A DNA stretch of 64,000 nt from Halobacillus_B sp963739045 (GCA_963739045.1 CAVTYY010000001.1:1-64000); one strand, 5' to 3'. Shown: positions 1 through 12,655, counted from the stretch's first letter. Notes: generated by a model from the letters alone, not told the origin. A program made the numbers and translations.

Positions 1-2
1 AT

Positions 3-1088
3 ATCGTCCGGGCCACCACCAGTAAACGAGCGCAAAGCCGCCGCAAACAGCTTGAGAAAATGGATAAACTGGAAAAGCCCAAAGAAGACGGCCAGTCAGC
101 CAAGTTCAGCTTTCAAATTAACCGGAAAAGCGGCAATGATGTATTAAAGCTCAGAGATCTTTCATTCAAGTATCAGGCAGATAATCCGCTGCTGTTTCAA
201 GATTTGAATGTGGATTTAAACCGAGGGGATTCGGTCGCCTTAGTGGGACCGAATGGTGTGGGAAAGACCACGCTGCTTAAAACGATTCTCGGAACTCTCA
301 CCCAAGCGAACGGAGACGTGAAGCTTGGCACCAACGTGCAAATAGGCTATTACGATCAGGAACAGACGAACCTGAATCCGAAGAAAACTGTGCTGCAGGA
401 GTTATGGGATGACTATCCGCTCACGAATGAGAAAGATATCCGCACCGTGCTTGGAAACTTTCTCTTTTCCGGAGAAGATGTGCTAAAGCCTGTATCTGCT
501 TTAAGCGGCGGAGAAAAAGCCCGCCTCTCCCTTGCCAAGCTGATGATGCAGAAGGCGAACTTTCTTGTGCTCGATGAGCCGACCAACCACCTGGACCTCG
601 ACAGCAAAGAGGTACTAGAAGCAGCGCTCGTCGATTATCCCGGGACCCTGCTGTTTGTCTCTCACGACCGCTATTTCATTAACAAAATTGCGACCCAGGT
701 CGTGGAAATGCAGCCCGATGAAACGCGCATGTTCCTCGGGGATTACGATTATTATGTAGAGAAAAAGCGCGAGGAATATGAACTGGAGCAGCTAGAAGAG
801 CAAGAACGCCAGCAGGCAGCTGGTCCAGAAGAGGAACCCAAGGCGAAAAACAGCTTTGAACAGGATAAAGCGGCTAAGCGTGAAGAACGCAGAAAGAATC
901 GCCGGATTGAAGAGATAGAAGAAGAGATTGAGCAAATTGAAGCACAATTAGAGGAGAACGAAACGTTGCTGTGTGATCCTAAAGTATTTCAAGACCATGA
1001 ACGTTCCATGGAAATCACCGAAAGCAACGAAGCACTGAACACCCAGCTGGAAGCACTCATGGAAGAGTGGGAATCGCTCCATAGCTGA
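3..1088 (+). CDS. ydiF: ABC-F family ATPase, YdiF-like (5' end outside window)
   Basis: The frame is open from base 3, so the N-terminal half lies outside the window; about 361 C-terminal residues are visible. Seen: the end of the inter-domain linker, then the second ATPase domain with Walker A (GPNGVGKTT), signature LSGGEKARL and Walker B ending LVLDEPTNHLD, followed by a charged coiled-coil tail rich in Glu and Arg. Known: ABC-F proteins lack membrane domains and act on the ribosome, setting peptidyl-transferase geometry or relieving stalls. The convergent position beside tsaD matches B. subtilis ydiF, which supports the symbol. A strong terminator follows the stop. Confidence 0.93.
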   Translation: MVRATTSKRAQSRRKQLEKMDKLEKPKEDGQSAKFSFQINRKSGNDVLKLRDLSFKYQADNPLLFQDLNVDLNRGDSVALVGPNGVGKTTLLKTILGTLTQANGDVKLGTNVQIGYYDQEQTNLNPKKTVLQELWDDYPLTNEKDIRTVLGNFLFSGEDVLKPVSALSGGEKARLSLAKLMMQKANFLVLDEPTNHLDLDSKEVLEAALVDYPGTLLFVSHDRYFINKIATQVVEMQPDETRMFLGDYDYYVEKKREEYELEQLEEQERQQAAGPEEEPKAKNSFEQDKAAKREERRKNRRIEEIEEEIEQIEAQLEENETLLCDPKVFQDHERSMEITESNEALNTQLEALMEEWESLHS

Positions 1089-1098
1089 ATTCTAATAT

Positions 1099-1138
1099 CC
1101 CCCGCGGCCATAAACTATGGTCCGCGGGGGATTCGTTT
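1099..1138 (+). terminator. Rho-independent terminator of ydiF
   Basis: A GC-rich hairpin (CCCCCGCGG pairing with CCGCGGGGG) starts about 10 bases after the ydiF stop and is followed by a short T-rich tract. Confidence 0.85.
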
Positions 1139-1176
1139 TGCTCTGTTTGTATATTGTTGTATGAGCGTAAATCATA

Positions 1177-1348
1177 TTATCCACAGTTCTATCCACTTAT
1201 CAACGTTGATATTATCGAACTCAAATCATTTATGCACATTATCCACATTTGTCCACAGAGTTATCCACATTTATGTTAACGATTTCTTTACACAAATAAA
1301 CATACCATTAACAATTTATCCACTGCATAATTATTCATCTGTGTATAA
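1177..1348. promoter_or_regulatory. DnaA-box cluster in the ydiF/tsaD intergenic region
   Basis: Five exact matches to the DnaA box TTATNCACA: plus strand at 1177-1185, 1230-1238, 1239-1247 and 1261-1269, minus strand at 1340-1348. One-mismatch boxes lie at 1249-1257 and 1316-1324. The block sits between two convergent genes and their terminators and has no convincing gene. From memory, DnaA-binding clusters outside oriC in B. subtilis include the gcp-ydiF (tsaD-ydiF) interval, so this is probably the conserved equivalent, titrating DnaA or modulating initiation timing. Confidence 0.85.
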
Positions 1349-1360
1349 CTTTTCCGCTAA

Positions 1361-1396
1361 AAAAAAGACCTTTCTTAGTCTCTTAAGAAAGGTCTT
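1361..1396 (-). terminator. Terminator of the thiL-tsaD gene run
   Basis: On the minus strand an AAGACCTTTCTTA hairpin with its complement is followed by a run of T residues just past the tsaD stop codon. Confidence 0.85.
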
Positions 1397-1398
1397 CC

Positions 1399-2439
1399 TT
1401 ATGACTCATTTGTTTTTCTATCTCCATAATTTTCAAGATCTAAGCCCGGATTCGCATTTAAATCCCAACCTGCTCTGTGACCCTGATTAAAGGCGACAGC
1501 CCCTGCTGCAGCAATCATCGCCGCATTATCCGTGCAAAGGTGAAGGGGTGGAATAAGCAACTCTACGCCTGAGTCTTTGAACTTTTCCTGAAGCGCTGCA
1601 CGCAGTCCTTTGTTAGCAGCAACTCCCCCGGCAACGATCACCTGTTTCACGTTGTAATCCTGCGCCGCTTGATATGCTTTTGTGGATAACACATCAATGA
1701 CACTCGCCTGAAAACTTGCAGCAATGTCTTCTGGTTTCAATTCTTCGCCTTTTTGCTTGGCATTATGAAGCCTGTTGATAACTGCGGATTTCAAGCCGCT
1801 GAAGCTAAAATCGTACGATCCTTTTTCAAGCCAAGCCCGCGGAAAGTCTATCGATTCCTCTCCTTTTGCTGCGAGCTGATCTATATAGGGCCCTCCCGGA
1901 TAAGGGAGCTTCAGCGTCCGGGCCACTTTATCATAAGCTTCTCCAGCTGCATCGTCTCTCGTTTCCCCAATCACTTCAAAAGAACCATGTTCCCTCATCA
2001 GGATTAGTTCCGTATGACCGCCTGAGACCACTAAAGCAAGCAGTGGAAACTCAAACTCTTTTTCTAATCGATTGGCATAAATGTGGCCGGCAATATGATG
2101 AACACCGACGAGCGGCTTCTGCTTAGCAAAGGCTAATGACTTCGCAGCATTTACACCGATTAACAATGCCCCTACCAGACCAGGTCCTTCAGTAACGGCA
2201 ATCGCATCCATATCCTCAAGCGTAAGACCAGCCTCGGTAAATGCTTCGTCTAACGTTAAAGTAATTTGTTCAATATGGTGTCTGGAAGCAATTTCTGGCA
2301 CTACTCCGCCAAATCGTTTATGACTCTCGATTTGAGAAGCAACGATGTTCGTAACAAGTTCCCGTTCATTTTTCACAATCGCCACTGCGGTTTCGTCACA
2401 GCTGGTTTCTATTGCTACAATATATTGATCATTTTTCAT
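1399..2439 (-). CDS. tsaD: tRNA N6-threonylcarbamoyladenosine synthase catalytic subunit TsaD
   Basis: Transfers threonylcarbamoyl from TC-AMP to A37 of ANN-decoding tRNAs, together with TsaB and TsaE, both encoded just upstream. Seen: N-terminal ASKHA motif AIETSCDETAVAI; the metal-binding HHIAGH stretch near residues 114-119; VSGGHTEL; the glycine-rich IVAGGVAANKGL near the C terminus. The ATG at 2439 overlaps the rimI stop as ATGA, giving 346 residues, the usual Bacillus length; a GTG 15 bases upstream is less likely. Last gene of the thiL-tsaE-tsaB-rimI-tsaD run. Confidence 0.96.
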   Translation of the reverse strand: MKNDQYIVAIETSCDETAVAIVKNERELVTNIVASQIESHKRFGGVVPEIASRHHIEQITLTLDEAFTEAGLTLEDMDAIAVTEGPGLVGALLIGVNAAKSLAFAKQKPLVGVHHIAGHIYANRLEKEFEFPLLALVVSGGHTELILMREHGSFEVIGETRDDAAGEAYDKVARTLKLPYPGGPYIDQLAAKGEESIDFPRAWLEKGSYDFSFSGLKSAVINRLHNAKQKGEELKPEDIAASFQASVIDVLSTKAYQAAQDYNVKQVIVAGGVAANKGLRAALQEKFKDSGVELLIPPLHLCTDNAAMIAAAGAVAFNQGHRAGWDLNANPGLDLENYGDRKTNES

Positions 2440-2882
2440 TTTAATCCCACCCACATCACTAAAGCATCTTCTCCATTATCGGTATAATAATTTTTTCTAA
2501 TTCCTCCAGGGACGAGCCCGAATTTACGATATAAGTGCTGCGCGCCTGTATTGGATACCCGCACTTCCAGCGAAAGCTGCACAGCCCCCCGGTCAATCGC
2601 TTCTAATAAGGTTTGTCTGAATAACTCTTCTCCGTACTTCATCCCTCGAAATTCGGGATGAATGGCGATGTTGGTAATGTGCGCTTCATCAATAATCAGC
2701 CACAAACCACAGTAGCCAACAACCTTCTCATCAACCTCTGCCACAAAATAGTGGGAATACGGATTATCATTGATCTCGTTGAAAAAGGTTTCCTCTGTCC
2801 AGGGCACAGCAAAGGAGGCGTATTCCACCACCATGACTTCCTTTATGTCCTCATCTTCCATCGGTCTGATCAGCACTGTCAT
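2436..2882 (-). CDS. rimI: Ribosomal protein bS18 N-alpha-acetyltransferase RimI (GNAT family)
   Basis: A 148-residue GNAT acetyltransferase. Seen: a beta-alpha start (MTVLIRPMEDEDI), the acetyl-CoA pyrophosphate loop with R-G-M-K-Y-G near residues 79-84, and SLEVRVSNTGAQHLYRKFGL typical of RimI motif B. Known: RimI acetylates the N terminus of S18; its exact substrate in Bacillus is less certain. It starts directly after the tsaB stop and its own stop overlaps the tsaD start, which implies translational coupling. Clustering with tsaB/tsaE/tsaD is standard in Firmicutes. Confidence 0.93.
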   Translation of the reverse strand: MTVLIRPMEDEDIKEVMVVEYASFAVPWTEETFFNEINDNPYSHYFVAEVDEKVVGYCGLWLIIDEAHITNIAIHPEFRGMKYGEELFRQTLLEAIDRGAVQLSLEVRVSNTGAQHLYRKFGLVPGGIRKNYYTDNGEDALVMWVGLK

Positions 2883-3569
2883 TTATTTGTTCTCCTGCTG
2901 GGCGAGCCACTTGGCTTCCGCTTCCGGCAGTCGTAAGTAATTCGGAACAAGTTCATGAATCGAACCAGCTTCTTGCTTCATTCCTGCCAAAGCCACAGCT
3001 GACGGTCGTGCGTAGTGGTAAGGACTTTCCGGAATTACCGCCTGCTCCCCTAAGATCTCTCGAATCATTGCTTCGTGGAGTGAGAGATCCTGACTAATGA
3101 ATAGGATCTGCTTATCCAATTCCTGCAGCTCCTTCAGCCAATCCTCCATCAATACGTTAACTTCCTTCTTCTCCAGTTCCATGGCGCTGTTATAAAGCCC
3201 AGTATAAACCAGCCCCCGTCTCGCATCAAAAAACGGACAGATATATCCATCAAAAAATACTCCCTGCCGCGCTGCTGCCTCAAGACTAGAGACTCCAACT
3301 ACAGGAATGTTTAAAGCCCACGCCATTGTCTTCGCCGTCGTTAATCCGATTCTCACGCCTGTATAAGAACCCGGCCCTTGTGCAACTGCGATCCTATCCA
3401 GTTCTTCAGGTACCGTACCTGTTTCCTTCATCAAATCGTTGATTGCCGGCATTAAACGGACGGAGTGATTCTTCTTAATATGGGTAACCAACTCCCCGGC
3501 TACGGCACCATTTTTTAAGATTGCCACACCCATAACATAGTTTGATGTATCTATGGCCAATATGTTCAT
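2883..3569 (-). CDS. tsaB: tRNA threonylcarbamoyladenosine biosynthesis protein TsaB
   Basis: A 228-residue inactive ASKHA-fold partner of TsaD. Seen: ILAIDTSNYVMGVAI at the N terminus, GPGSYTGVRIGLTTAKT near residues 66-82, and the TsaB-type region VVGVSSLEAAARQ. It lacks the metal-binding histidine pair of TsaD. The start ATG overlaps the tsaE stop as ATGA. Known: TsaB dimerises with TsaD and the dimer recruits TsaE. Confidence 0.95.
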   Translation of the reverse strand: MNILAIDTSNYVMGVAILKNGAVAGELVTHIKKNHSVRLMPAINDLMKETGTVPEELDRIAVAQGPGSYTGVRIGLTTAKTMAWALNIPVVGVSSLEAAARQGVFFDGYICPFFDARRGLVYTGLYNSAMELEKKEVNVLMEDWLKELQELDKQILFISQDLSLHEAMIREILGEQAVIPESPYHYARPSAVALAGMKQEAGSIHELVPNYLRLPEAEAKWLAQQENK

Positions 3570-4021
3570 CTGCCTAACTCCTTACAAACCTCTTCAAAAT
3601 GCTGTGAAGAAGCTTCTAACATTATGGTACGCTTTTCGTCATCCACATACTTGATCTGGATGGCCAAACGCTGTTCTGGTAAATATTCTTCAATAAAATG
3701 CGCCCACTCTACCACCGTGACGCCCTCTCCTTCAAAAAATTCCTCAAACCCTAAATCTTCATCACTATCTTCCAGACGATAAACGTCCATATGGTAAAAG
3801 GGCATCCGCCCCTTATATTGTTTAATAATAGTAAAGGTCGGGCTATTGATCGTACGCGTGACCCCGAGGCCACGCCCTAAACCTTTTGTAAAGGTCGTTT
3901 TTCCCGCCCCAAGGTCTCCTTCTAACGTTAACACATCTCCAGGGGAAAGCTCCCGTCCTAACCGTTCAGCAAATTCCATCGTTTCTTCAGGAGAAGTGGT
4001 TTGCAGTTCAAAAGTTGTCAC
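3566..4021 (-). CDS. tsaE: tRNA threonylcarbamoyladenosine biosynthesis ATPase TsaE
   Basis: A small P-loop ATPase of 151 residues that turns over the TsaBD complex. Seen: Walker A GDLGAGKTTFTKG at residues 35-47, the TINSPTF switch-like motif, and HMDVYRLEDSDEDLGFEEFF with the conserved acidic run. The start is a GTG preceded by GGAGGAGAAT inside the end of thiL. It overlaps tsaB by 4 bases. Confidence 0.95.
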   Translation of the reverse strand: MTTFELQTTSPEETMEFAERLGRELSPGDVLTLEGDLGAGKTTFTKGLGRGLGVTRTINSPTFTIIKQYKGRMPFYHMDVYRLEDSDEDLGFEEFFEGEGVTVVEWAHFIEEYLPEQRLAIQIKYVDDEKRTIMLEASSQHFEEVCKELGR

Positions 4022-4025
4022 CGTA

Positions 4026-5015
4026 TTATTCTCCTCCTTTTAAATGCGTATATCCCGATTTTTCAAGCACAGCAGCTTCGCCATTTTTATGAAGGATGAC
4101 TTGGCCTGCCTCTTTCGCTTTTTCTTCGACTCGACCGACGATGTGGATAGGAAGATGCAATTGATCTGCTGCTGCCTGTACCTCTTGCCAATTCTCTTCA
4201 GCGACCGTACCGAGAAGTTCAAAATCTTCTCCGCCCGACAACATCCACTCTTGTGAATCATTAGGAAAAAGAGCAGCTAAGGCTGAGGAACAAGGAAGCA
4301 GATTATTCTCAATATGAAGATCGACCTGAGAAGCTGCCGCAATTTCATTTGCTTCATTGGCTATTCCATCACTTACATCATTTAACGCAATCCGATCGAT
4401 ATCATGGATCGAAGCAGCGAAACGCACTCGCGGAGATGGCTGTCGATGTCTCTGTATTAAATAAGCAGCTGCCTCCGAAGAACTATCCATTTGGTTAAGA
4501 AGTAATTCTAAACCGCCCCTGGAATCGCCAAGGGTGCCGGTCACAAAGATACGGTCTCCTGCTTGAGCGTGAGAGCGATACCGAGCTCCACCTATTTTAA
4601 CATACCCCATTACAGTAATGGAGATCGATAGTTCCTTGCCAGAAACCGTGTCTCCCCCAATTAAATCTACCTGATAAGCTTCAGCAAGTTCCTTCATCCC
4701 TTCATAGATCCCTTTCAGTTCCTCATGGCTGTAACCTATTGGAACAACAAGCGACACGAGGTAAAAAGCCGGCACACTCCCCATCGCTGCGAGATCACTC
4801 AAGTTAGCCGCAAGGGCTCTGTATCCAATATGATAGGGCTCCATCGTATCTTTAGAAAAGTGCACACCATCCACCAGGGTATCCACAGTAGTAACCACAT
4901 CCCTATTACCAGGACGAAACACCGCAGCATCGTCATCAATTCCTTGAATAAGAGATTCCTGATGAAGATGGACAGGGCGGATAGATTGTATAAATGCAAA
5001 TTCATCCACGAACAT
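4026..5015 (-). CDS. thiL: Thiamine-monophosphate kinase ThiL
   Basis: Phosphorylates thiamine monophosphate to thiamine pyrophosphate, the last step of cofactor synthesis. Seen: 329 residues; GIDDDAAVF near residues 25-33; DTLVDGVHF; the SDLAAMGSVP motif; GDTVSG with metal-binding Asp; the C-terminal SGGEDFELL. All are typical of the PurM/ThiL ATP-binding fold. First gene of the tsa run, with a GAGGTGA ribosome site. A TATAAT-like box lies about 30 bases upstream, but I see no good -35. Confidence 0.96.
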   Translation of the reverse strand: MFVDEFAFIQSIRPVHLHQESLIQGIDDDAAVFRPGNRDVVTTVDTLVDGVHFSKDTMEPYHIGYRALAANLSDLAAMGSVPAFYLVSLVVPIGYSHEELKGIYEGMKELAEAYQVDLIGGDTVSGKELSISITVMGYVKIGGARYRSHAQAGDRIFVTGTLGDSRGGLELLLNQMDSSSEAAAYLIQRHRQPSPRVRFAASIHDIDRIALNDVSDGIANEANEIAAASQVDLHIENNLLPCSSALAALFPNDSQEWMLSGGEDFELLGTVAEENWQEVQAAADQLHLPIHIVGRVEEKAKEAGQVILHKNGEAAVLEKSGYTHLKGGE

Positions 5016-5084
5016 TCACCTCAATTACTTCCATTCACTATTTCTATTATACCAATGGAAGCCAACAATTAAAAAAATCCATAA

Positions 5085-5113
5085 CAAAAGCCTTAGGAAA
5101 AGTTCCTAAGGCC
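5085..5113 (-). terminator. Terminator of the rRNA/tRNA operon
   Basis: On the minus strand a perfect GCCTTAGGAA hairpin followed by TTTTGTT sits just after tRNA-Asp, before thiL. Confidence 0.85.
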
Positions 5114-5130
5114 GAAAAATTAAAATTAAA

Positions 5131-5207
5131 TGGCGGTCCGGACGGGACTCGAACCCGCGACCTCCTGCGTGACAGGCAGGCATTCTAACCAGCTGAACTA
5201 CCGGACC
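5131..5207 (-). tRNA. tRNA-Asp (GTC)
   Basis: 77 nt cloverleaf on the minus strand, anticodon loop CTGTCAC, CCA encoded. Its sequence is identical to the second tRNA-Asp at 11459-11535. Last RNA of the rRNA operon. Confidence 0.97.
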
Positions 5208-5337
5208 ACTAAAATGAAACCCTATGTAAAAAATACTCTAATAAAACTACAAAATTTAATGAACTACTAAGTAATCCATTAAATAAATTGGGTTGCACTC
5301 ACGTGCTATATTGGCTGCACTGTAGTGCTGCGGTTTA

Positions 5338-5418
<81 letters not shown>

Positions 5419-5472
5419 ATAATGTAAAAGCGACAAAGCTCTTACCAAATATATGAAATTTAAAATCAAACA

Positions 5473-5587
5473 ACGTGGCGACGTCCTACTCTCACGGGGA
5501 TCGACCCGACTACCATCGGCGCTGAAGAGCTTAACTGCTGTGTTCGGCATGGGAACAGGTGTGACCTCTTCGCCTTCATCACCACAT
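5473..5587 (-). rRNA. rrf: 5S ribosomal RNA
   Basis: Minus-strand sequence starting GTGGTGATGAAGG, with the conserved CACACCTGTTCCCATGCCGA core and ending in GACGTCGCCACG. Typical Bacillus 5S; the ends are approximate. Confidence 0.95.
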
Positions 5588-5589
5588 CG

Positions 5590-5636
5590 TTGATTTTGAG
5601 GTGAACCCTCAAAACTGGATAAGTCAACATTCAAAC
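5590..5636 (-). other. 3' arm of the 23S processing stalk
   Basis: The RNA reads CTTATCCAGTTTTGAGGGTTC here and is complementary to the 23S leader at about 8785-8820 (GAACCTTGAAAACTGGATAAG). The two arms would form the long stem cut by an RNase III-type enzyme to release pre-23S. Confidence 0.7.
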
Positions 5637-5670
5637 AAGAAATTTTTCATCGGTCTTTTCACTTTTTACG

Positions 5671-5788
5671 GTCTAGCTGCAGCTCCTAGATCCTCGTGAT
5701 CTAAGTGATCTCTCATCCAGGCTGAAAACCACAGCCTTTCTGCGAGCTTGCTTAGCCAGTCGGATCTGGACAGTCGCTTCCGCTTTTC
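5671..5788 (-). repeat. Structured repeat element between 23S and 5S rRNA (Bacillaceae-1-like)
   Basis: On the rRNA strand this begins AAAGCGGAAGCG and ends near GGAGCTGCAGCTAGAC, the same ends as the tandem repeats at 61811-62370. The RNA folds into hairpins such as CCAG-ATCCGA-CTGG. From memory, the Bacillaceae-1 RNA motif lies beside rRNA operons and has RUCCU terminal loops; this element fits that description partly, so the family name is an inference. Confidence 0.6.
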
Positions 5789-5792
5789 AAGA

Positions 5793-10455
<4,663 letters not shown>

Positions 10456-10579
10456 GTGAAAAAGTTTGTCTTGCTCATTTGCACACCGAATGTGCTTTGT
10501 TTGAATTCCTTCTATATAATAGAAAGAATATCTTGACGTACTGGTTGGTTCGTTCAGTTTTCAAAGATCAATTTGTTCA
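10456..10579 (-). promoter_or_regulatory. 16S leader with boxA-like antitermination site and processing stalk
   Basis: The leader RNA contains TGATCTTTGAAAACTGAAC. Its first part resembles the Bacillus boxA (TGCTCTTTG) bound by NusB/NusE. The following ACTGAACGAACCAACC is complementary to the spacer after 16S and would form the 16S processing stem. No convincing promoter is visible in this short stretch, so the rRNA probably relies on promoters upstream in the tRNA cluster. Confidence 0.6.
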
Positions 10580-10656
<77 letters not shown>

Positions 10657-10667
10657 CAATGGTATAA

Positions 10668-10741
10668 TGGAGCGGGTGAAGGGAATCGAACCCTCATCAT
10701 CAGCTTGGAAGGCTGAGGTTTTACCACTAAACTACACCCGC
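10668..10741 (-). tRNA. tRNA-Gly (TCC)
   Basis: 74 nt, anticodon loop CTTCCAA, discriminator U, CCA encoded. Confidence 0.97.
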
Positions 10742-10762
10742 ATATAAAATTTAAAGTTGCGA

Positions 10763-10839
10763 TGGTCGGGAAGACAGGATTCGAACCTGCGACCCCTTGG
10801 TCCCAAACCAAGTGCTCTACCAAGCTGAGCTACTTCCCG
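10763..10839 (-). tRNA. tRNA-Pro (TGG)
   Basis: 77 nt, anticodon loop TTTGGGA, CCA encoded. Confidence 0.97.
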
Positions 10840-10844
10840 TTAAT

Positions 10845-10921
<77 letters not shown>

Positions 10922-10946
10922 ATCTCCGTTTGAAGCGACATCTACT

Positions 10947-10975
10947 AATATATCATGTCTTTCAATTCAATGCAA
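10947..10975 (-). promoter_or_regulatory. Internal promoter in the tRNA cluster (upstream of tRNA-Arg)
   Basis: Minus strand: TTGCAT, 17-base spacer, TATATT, preceded by an A-rich tract. Located in the 76-base gap between tRNA-Leu(GAG) and tRNA-Arg. Confidence 0.7.
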
Positions 10976-10997
10976 GAACTTTTTTTAAAAAGCTTAG

Positions 10998-11081
<84 letters not shown>

Positions 11082-11120
11082 AAGTTGTTAATATGGCTGA
11101 GTTGCTTCTTTTAATTGAAG

Positions 11121-11202
11121 TGCGGGTGGAGGGACTTGAACCCCCACGCCGTGAAGCACTAGATCCTAAATCTAGCGTGTCTGCCAATTCCACCACACCC
11201 GC
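11121..11202 (-). tRNA. tRNA-Leu (TAG)
   Basis: 82 nt with a long variable arm, anticodon loop TTTAGGA. CCA is not encoded. Confidence 0.95.
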
Positions 11203-11209
11203 GTAAAAA

Positions 11210-11285
11210 TGGTGAGCCATGGAGGATTCGAACCTCCGACCCTCTGATTAAAAGTCAGATGCTCTACCAGCTGAGCTAATGGCTC
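11210..11285 (-). tRNA. tRNA-Lys (TTT)
   Basis: 76 nt, anticodon loop CTTTTAA, CCA encoded. Confidence 0.97.
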
Positions 11286-11327
11286 TTCATGTTTCAAAAG
11301 GCAGTTCTTTTTTGAAGCGCAAGAAAT

Positions 11328-11356
11328 ATCTTATAACGTATTCGCGTTTTTGTCAA
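11328..11356 (-). promoter_or_regulatory. Internal promoter in the tRNA cluster (upstream of tRNA-Lys)
   Basis: Minus strand: consensus TTGACA, 17-base spacer, TAAGAT, in the 90-base gap between tRNA-Gln and tRNA-Lys. Confidence 0.85.
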
Positions 11357-11375
11357 CCGTTTTTTAAAGAAAAAA

Positions 11376-11450
11376 TGGCTGGCCCAGCTGGATTCGAACC
11401 AGCGCATGACGGTACCAAAAACCGTTGCCTTACCGCTTGGCTATGGGCCA
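11376..11450 (-). tRNA. tRNA-Gln (TTG)
   Basis: 75 nt, anticodon loop TTTTGGT, CCA encoded. Confidence 0.96.
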
Positions 11451-11458
11451 ACGTATAA

Positions 11459-11535
11459 TGGCGGTCCGGACGGGACTCGAACCCGCGACCTCCTGCGTGA
11501 CAGGCAGGCATTCTAACCAGCTGAACTACCGGACC
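11459..11535 (-). tRNA. tRNA-Asp (GTC), second copy
   Basis: 77 nt, anticodon loop CTGTCAC, CCA encoded; identical to the copy at 5131-5207. Confidence 0.97.
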
Positions 11536-11549
11536 TATATAATGTAGAG

Positions 11550-11621
11550 TGACCCGTACGGGATTCGAACCCGTGTTACCGCCGTGAAAGGGCGGTGTCT
11601 TAACCACTTGACCAACGGGCC
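11550..11621 (-). tRNA. tRNA-Glu (TTC)
   Basis: 72 nt without CCA, anticodon loop CTTTCAC. The 3' CCA is not encoded. Confidence 0.95.
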
Positions 11622-11648
11622 TCGTTAGTCTTATGTATAAAATAAAAA

Positions 11649-11739
11649 TGGCGGAGAAGGAGGGATTTGAACCCTCGCGCCGTTTGCACGACCTACACCC
11701 TTAGCAGGGGCGCCTCTTCAGCCACTTGAGTACTTCTCC
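11649..11739 (-). tRNA. tRNA-Ser (GCT)
   Basis: 91 nt with a long variable arm, anticodon GCT, CCA encoded. Confidence 0.96.
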
Positions 11740-11743
11740 GTAA

Positions 11744-11818
11744 TGGCTCCACCGGTAGGATTCGAACCTACGACCAATCGGTTAACAGCCGATTGCTCTA
11801 CCACTGAGCTACGGTGGA
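11744..11818 (-). tRNA. tRNA-Asn (GTT)
   Basis: 75 nt, anticodon loop CTGTTAA, CCA encoded. First gene of the tRNA-rRNA operon. Confidence 0.97.
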
Positions 11819-11887
11819 ATAATGAAAAATGATTCAGCTCTTAATTGCTTGTCCTGAAAAGCTTTCAAATAATCAGCGACGAAATAT

Positions 11888-11916
11888 ATCGTATAATATA
11901 TTGCTTGGAATGTCAA
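11888..11916 (-). promoter_or_regulatory. Main promoter of the tRNA-rRNA operon
   Basis: Minus strand: TTGACA, 17-base spacer, TACGAT, about 70 bases upstream of tRNA-Asn. A second TTGACG lies about 20 bases further upstream. Confidence 0.8.
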
Positions 11917-12007
11917 ATCCTTTTTTCGTCAATATATTGCTTATGTATTCATTTATTCTGTTCTTTTTGACAGCACCTAATTAATTTAACATGGCGTTTA
12001 CAATTCG

Positions 12008-12469
12008 TCAATATGTTTTCTCTTTCTTTTTTAGTTTCCCTCGACATTTTCCACAAGCATAACGAGTGGTGTTTACTCGTCGCTTCCTGTGATACTCCTG
12101 TCCGCACTTCGTACAAATATAATGATGCTTTATAGGATTATCCTGAGAAGACAGTGGTTTGCAATATCTCGGCGATCCTGTTTGTTTGAGCAGCTCTTTG
12201 AATTCTCTATCTCTGTGGCTGAACCCCTTCCCTTCTATATGAAGGTGATAATGGCAAAGTTCGTGTTTAATTATTCCGGCAAATTCTTCTTCAGCTGATT
12301 CTTTGTAGTATTTAGGATTTAATTCAATTACCCGTTTCGAGGGAATGTATCTCCCTCCTGTAGTACGTAAACGAGAGTTAAAGTACACATCGTCTATAAA
12401 TTTCTTATGAAAAAATTCTTCAGAAAGCTGGTTAGTCCATTCGTGAAGTTGCTGTTTGCTTAGTTCCAA
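12008..12469 (-). CDS. SprT-like zinc metalloprotein (YdcK family)
   Basis: A 153-residue SprT-domain protein. Seen: HExxH (HELCH at 69-73), then a C-terminal zinc ribbon with CTKCGQEYHRK and ACGKCRG cysteine pairs. The family shares the fold of the eukaryotic DNA-protein-crosslink protease SPRTN; the function of the short bacterial form is not established. Its place between the tRNA cluster and cmpA/tex matches B. subtilis ydcK. Confidence 0.9.
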   Translation of the reverse strand: MELSKQQLHEWTNQLSEEFFHKKFIDDVYFNSRLRTTGGRYIPSKRVIELNPKYYKESAEEEFAGIIKHELCHYHLHIEGKGFSHRDREFKELLKQTGSPRYCKPLSSQDNPIKHHYICTKCGQEYHRKRRVNTTRYACGKCRGKLKKKEKTY

Positions 12470-12544
12470 TTGTCACACCTCCTTTACCTCTTGCATACTT
12501 TATCATACGTATGTAGTACGGAAAAATCAAAAGGAGTGATGCAG

Positions 12545-12655
12545 ATGCCTGGCTGGTTAAAAAAGCAAATGTACAGTGCTTTCTTTAATAAAGATAAGTA
12601 TCAGATCAAAATGCTCAACCAATGCTGGTATTTCTATCAACGCCAATTGAAATAA
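12545..12655 (+). CDS. cmpA: Cortex morphogenetic protein CmpA (36 aa)
   Basis: A tiny gene between sprT-like and tex, on the opposite strand to both. The product starts MPGWLKKQM and contains YQIKMLNQCWYFY, a signature I associate with CmpA. The start at 12545 has AAGGAG eight bases upstream; the in-frame ATG at 12539 is too close to it. Known in B. subtilis: CmpA is made during sporulation, checks spore envelope assembly, and acts as an adaptor that sends SpoIVA to ClpXP. B. subtilis cmpA sits in the same ydcI-ydcK gap. I see no clear sigma-E promoter. Confidence 0.88.
   Translation: MPGWLKKQMYSAFFNKDKYQIKMLNQCWYFYQRQLK

Noticed and set aside
1161..1490. 109-codon plus-strand frame over the DnaA-box cluster
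   Set aside because: It runs across repeated DnaA boxes and the end of tsaD, is rich in His/Leu/Ser by repetition and lacks a ribosome site.
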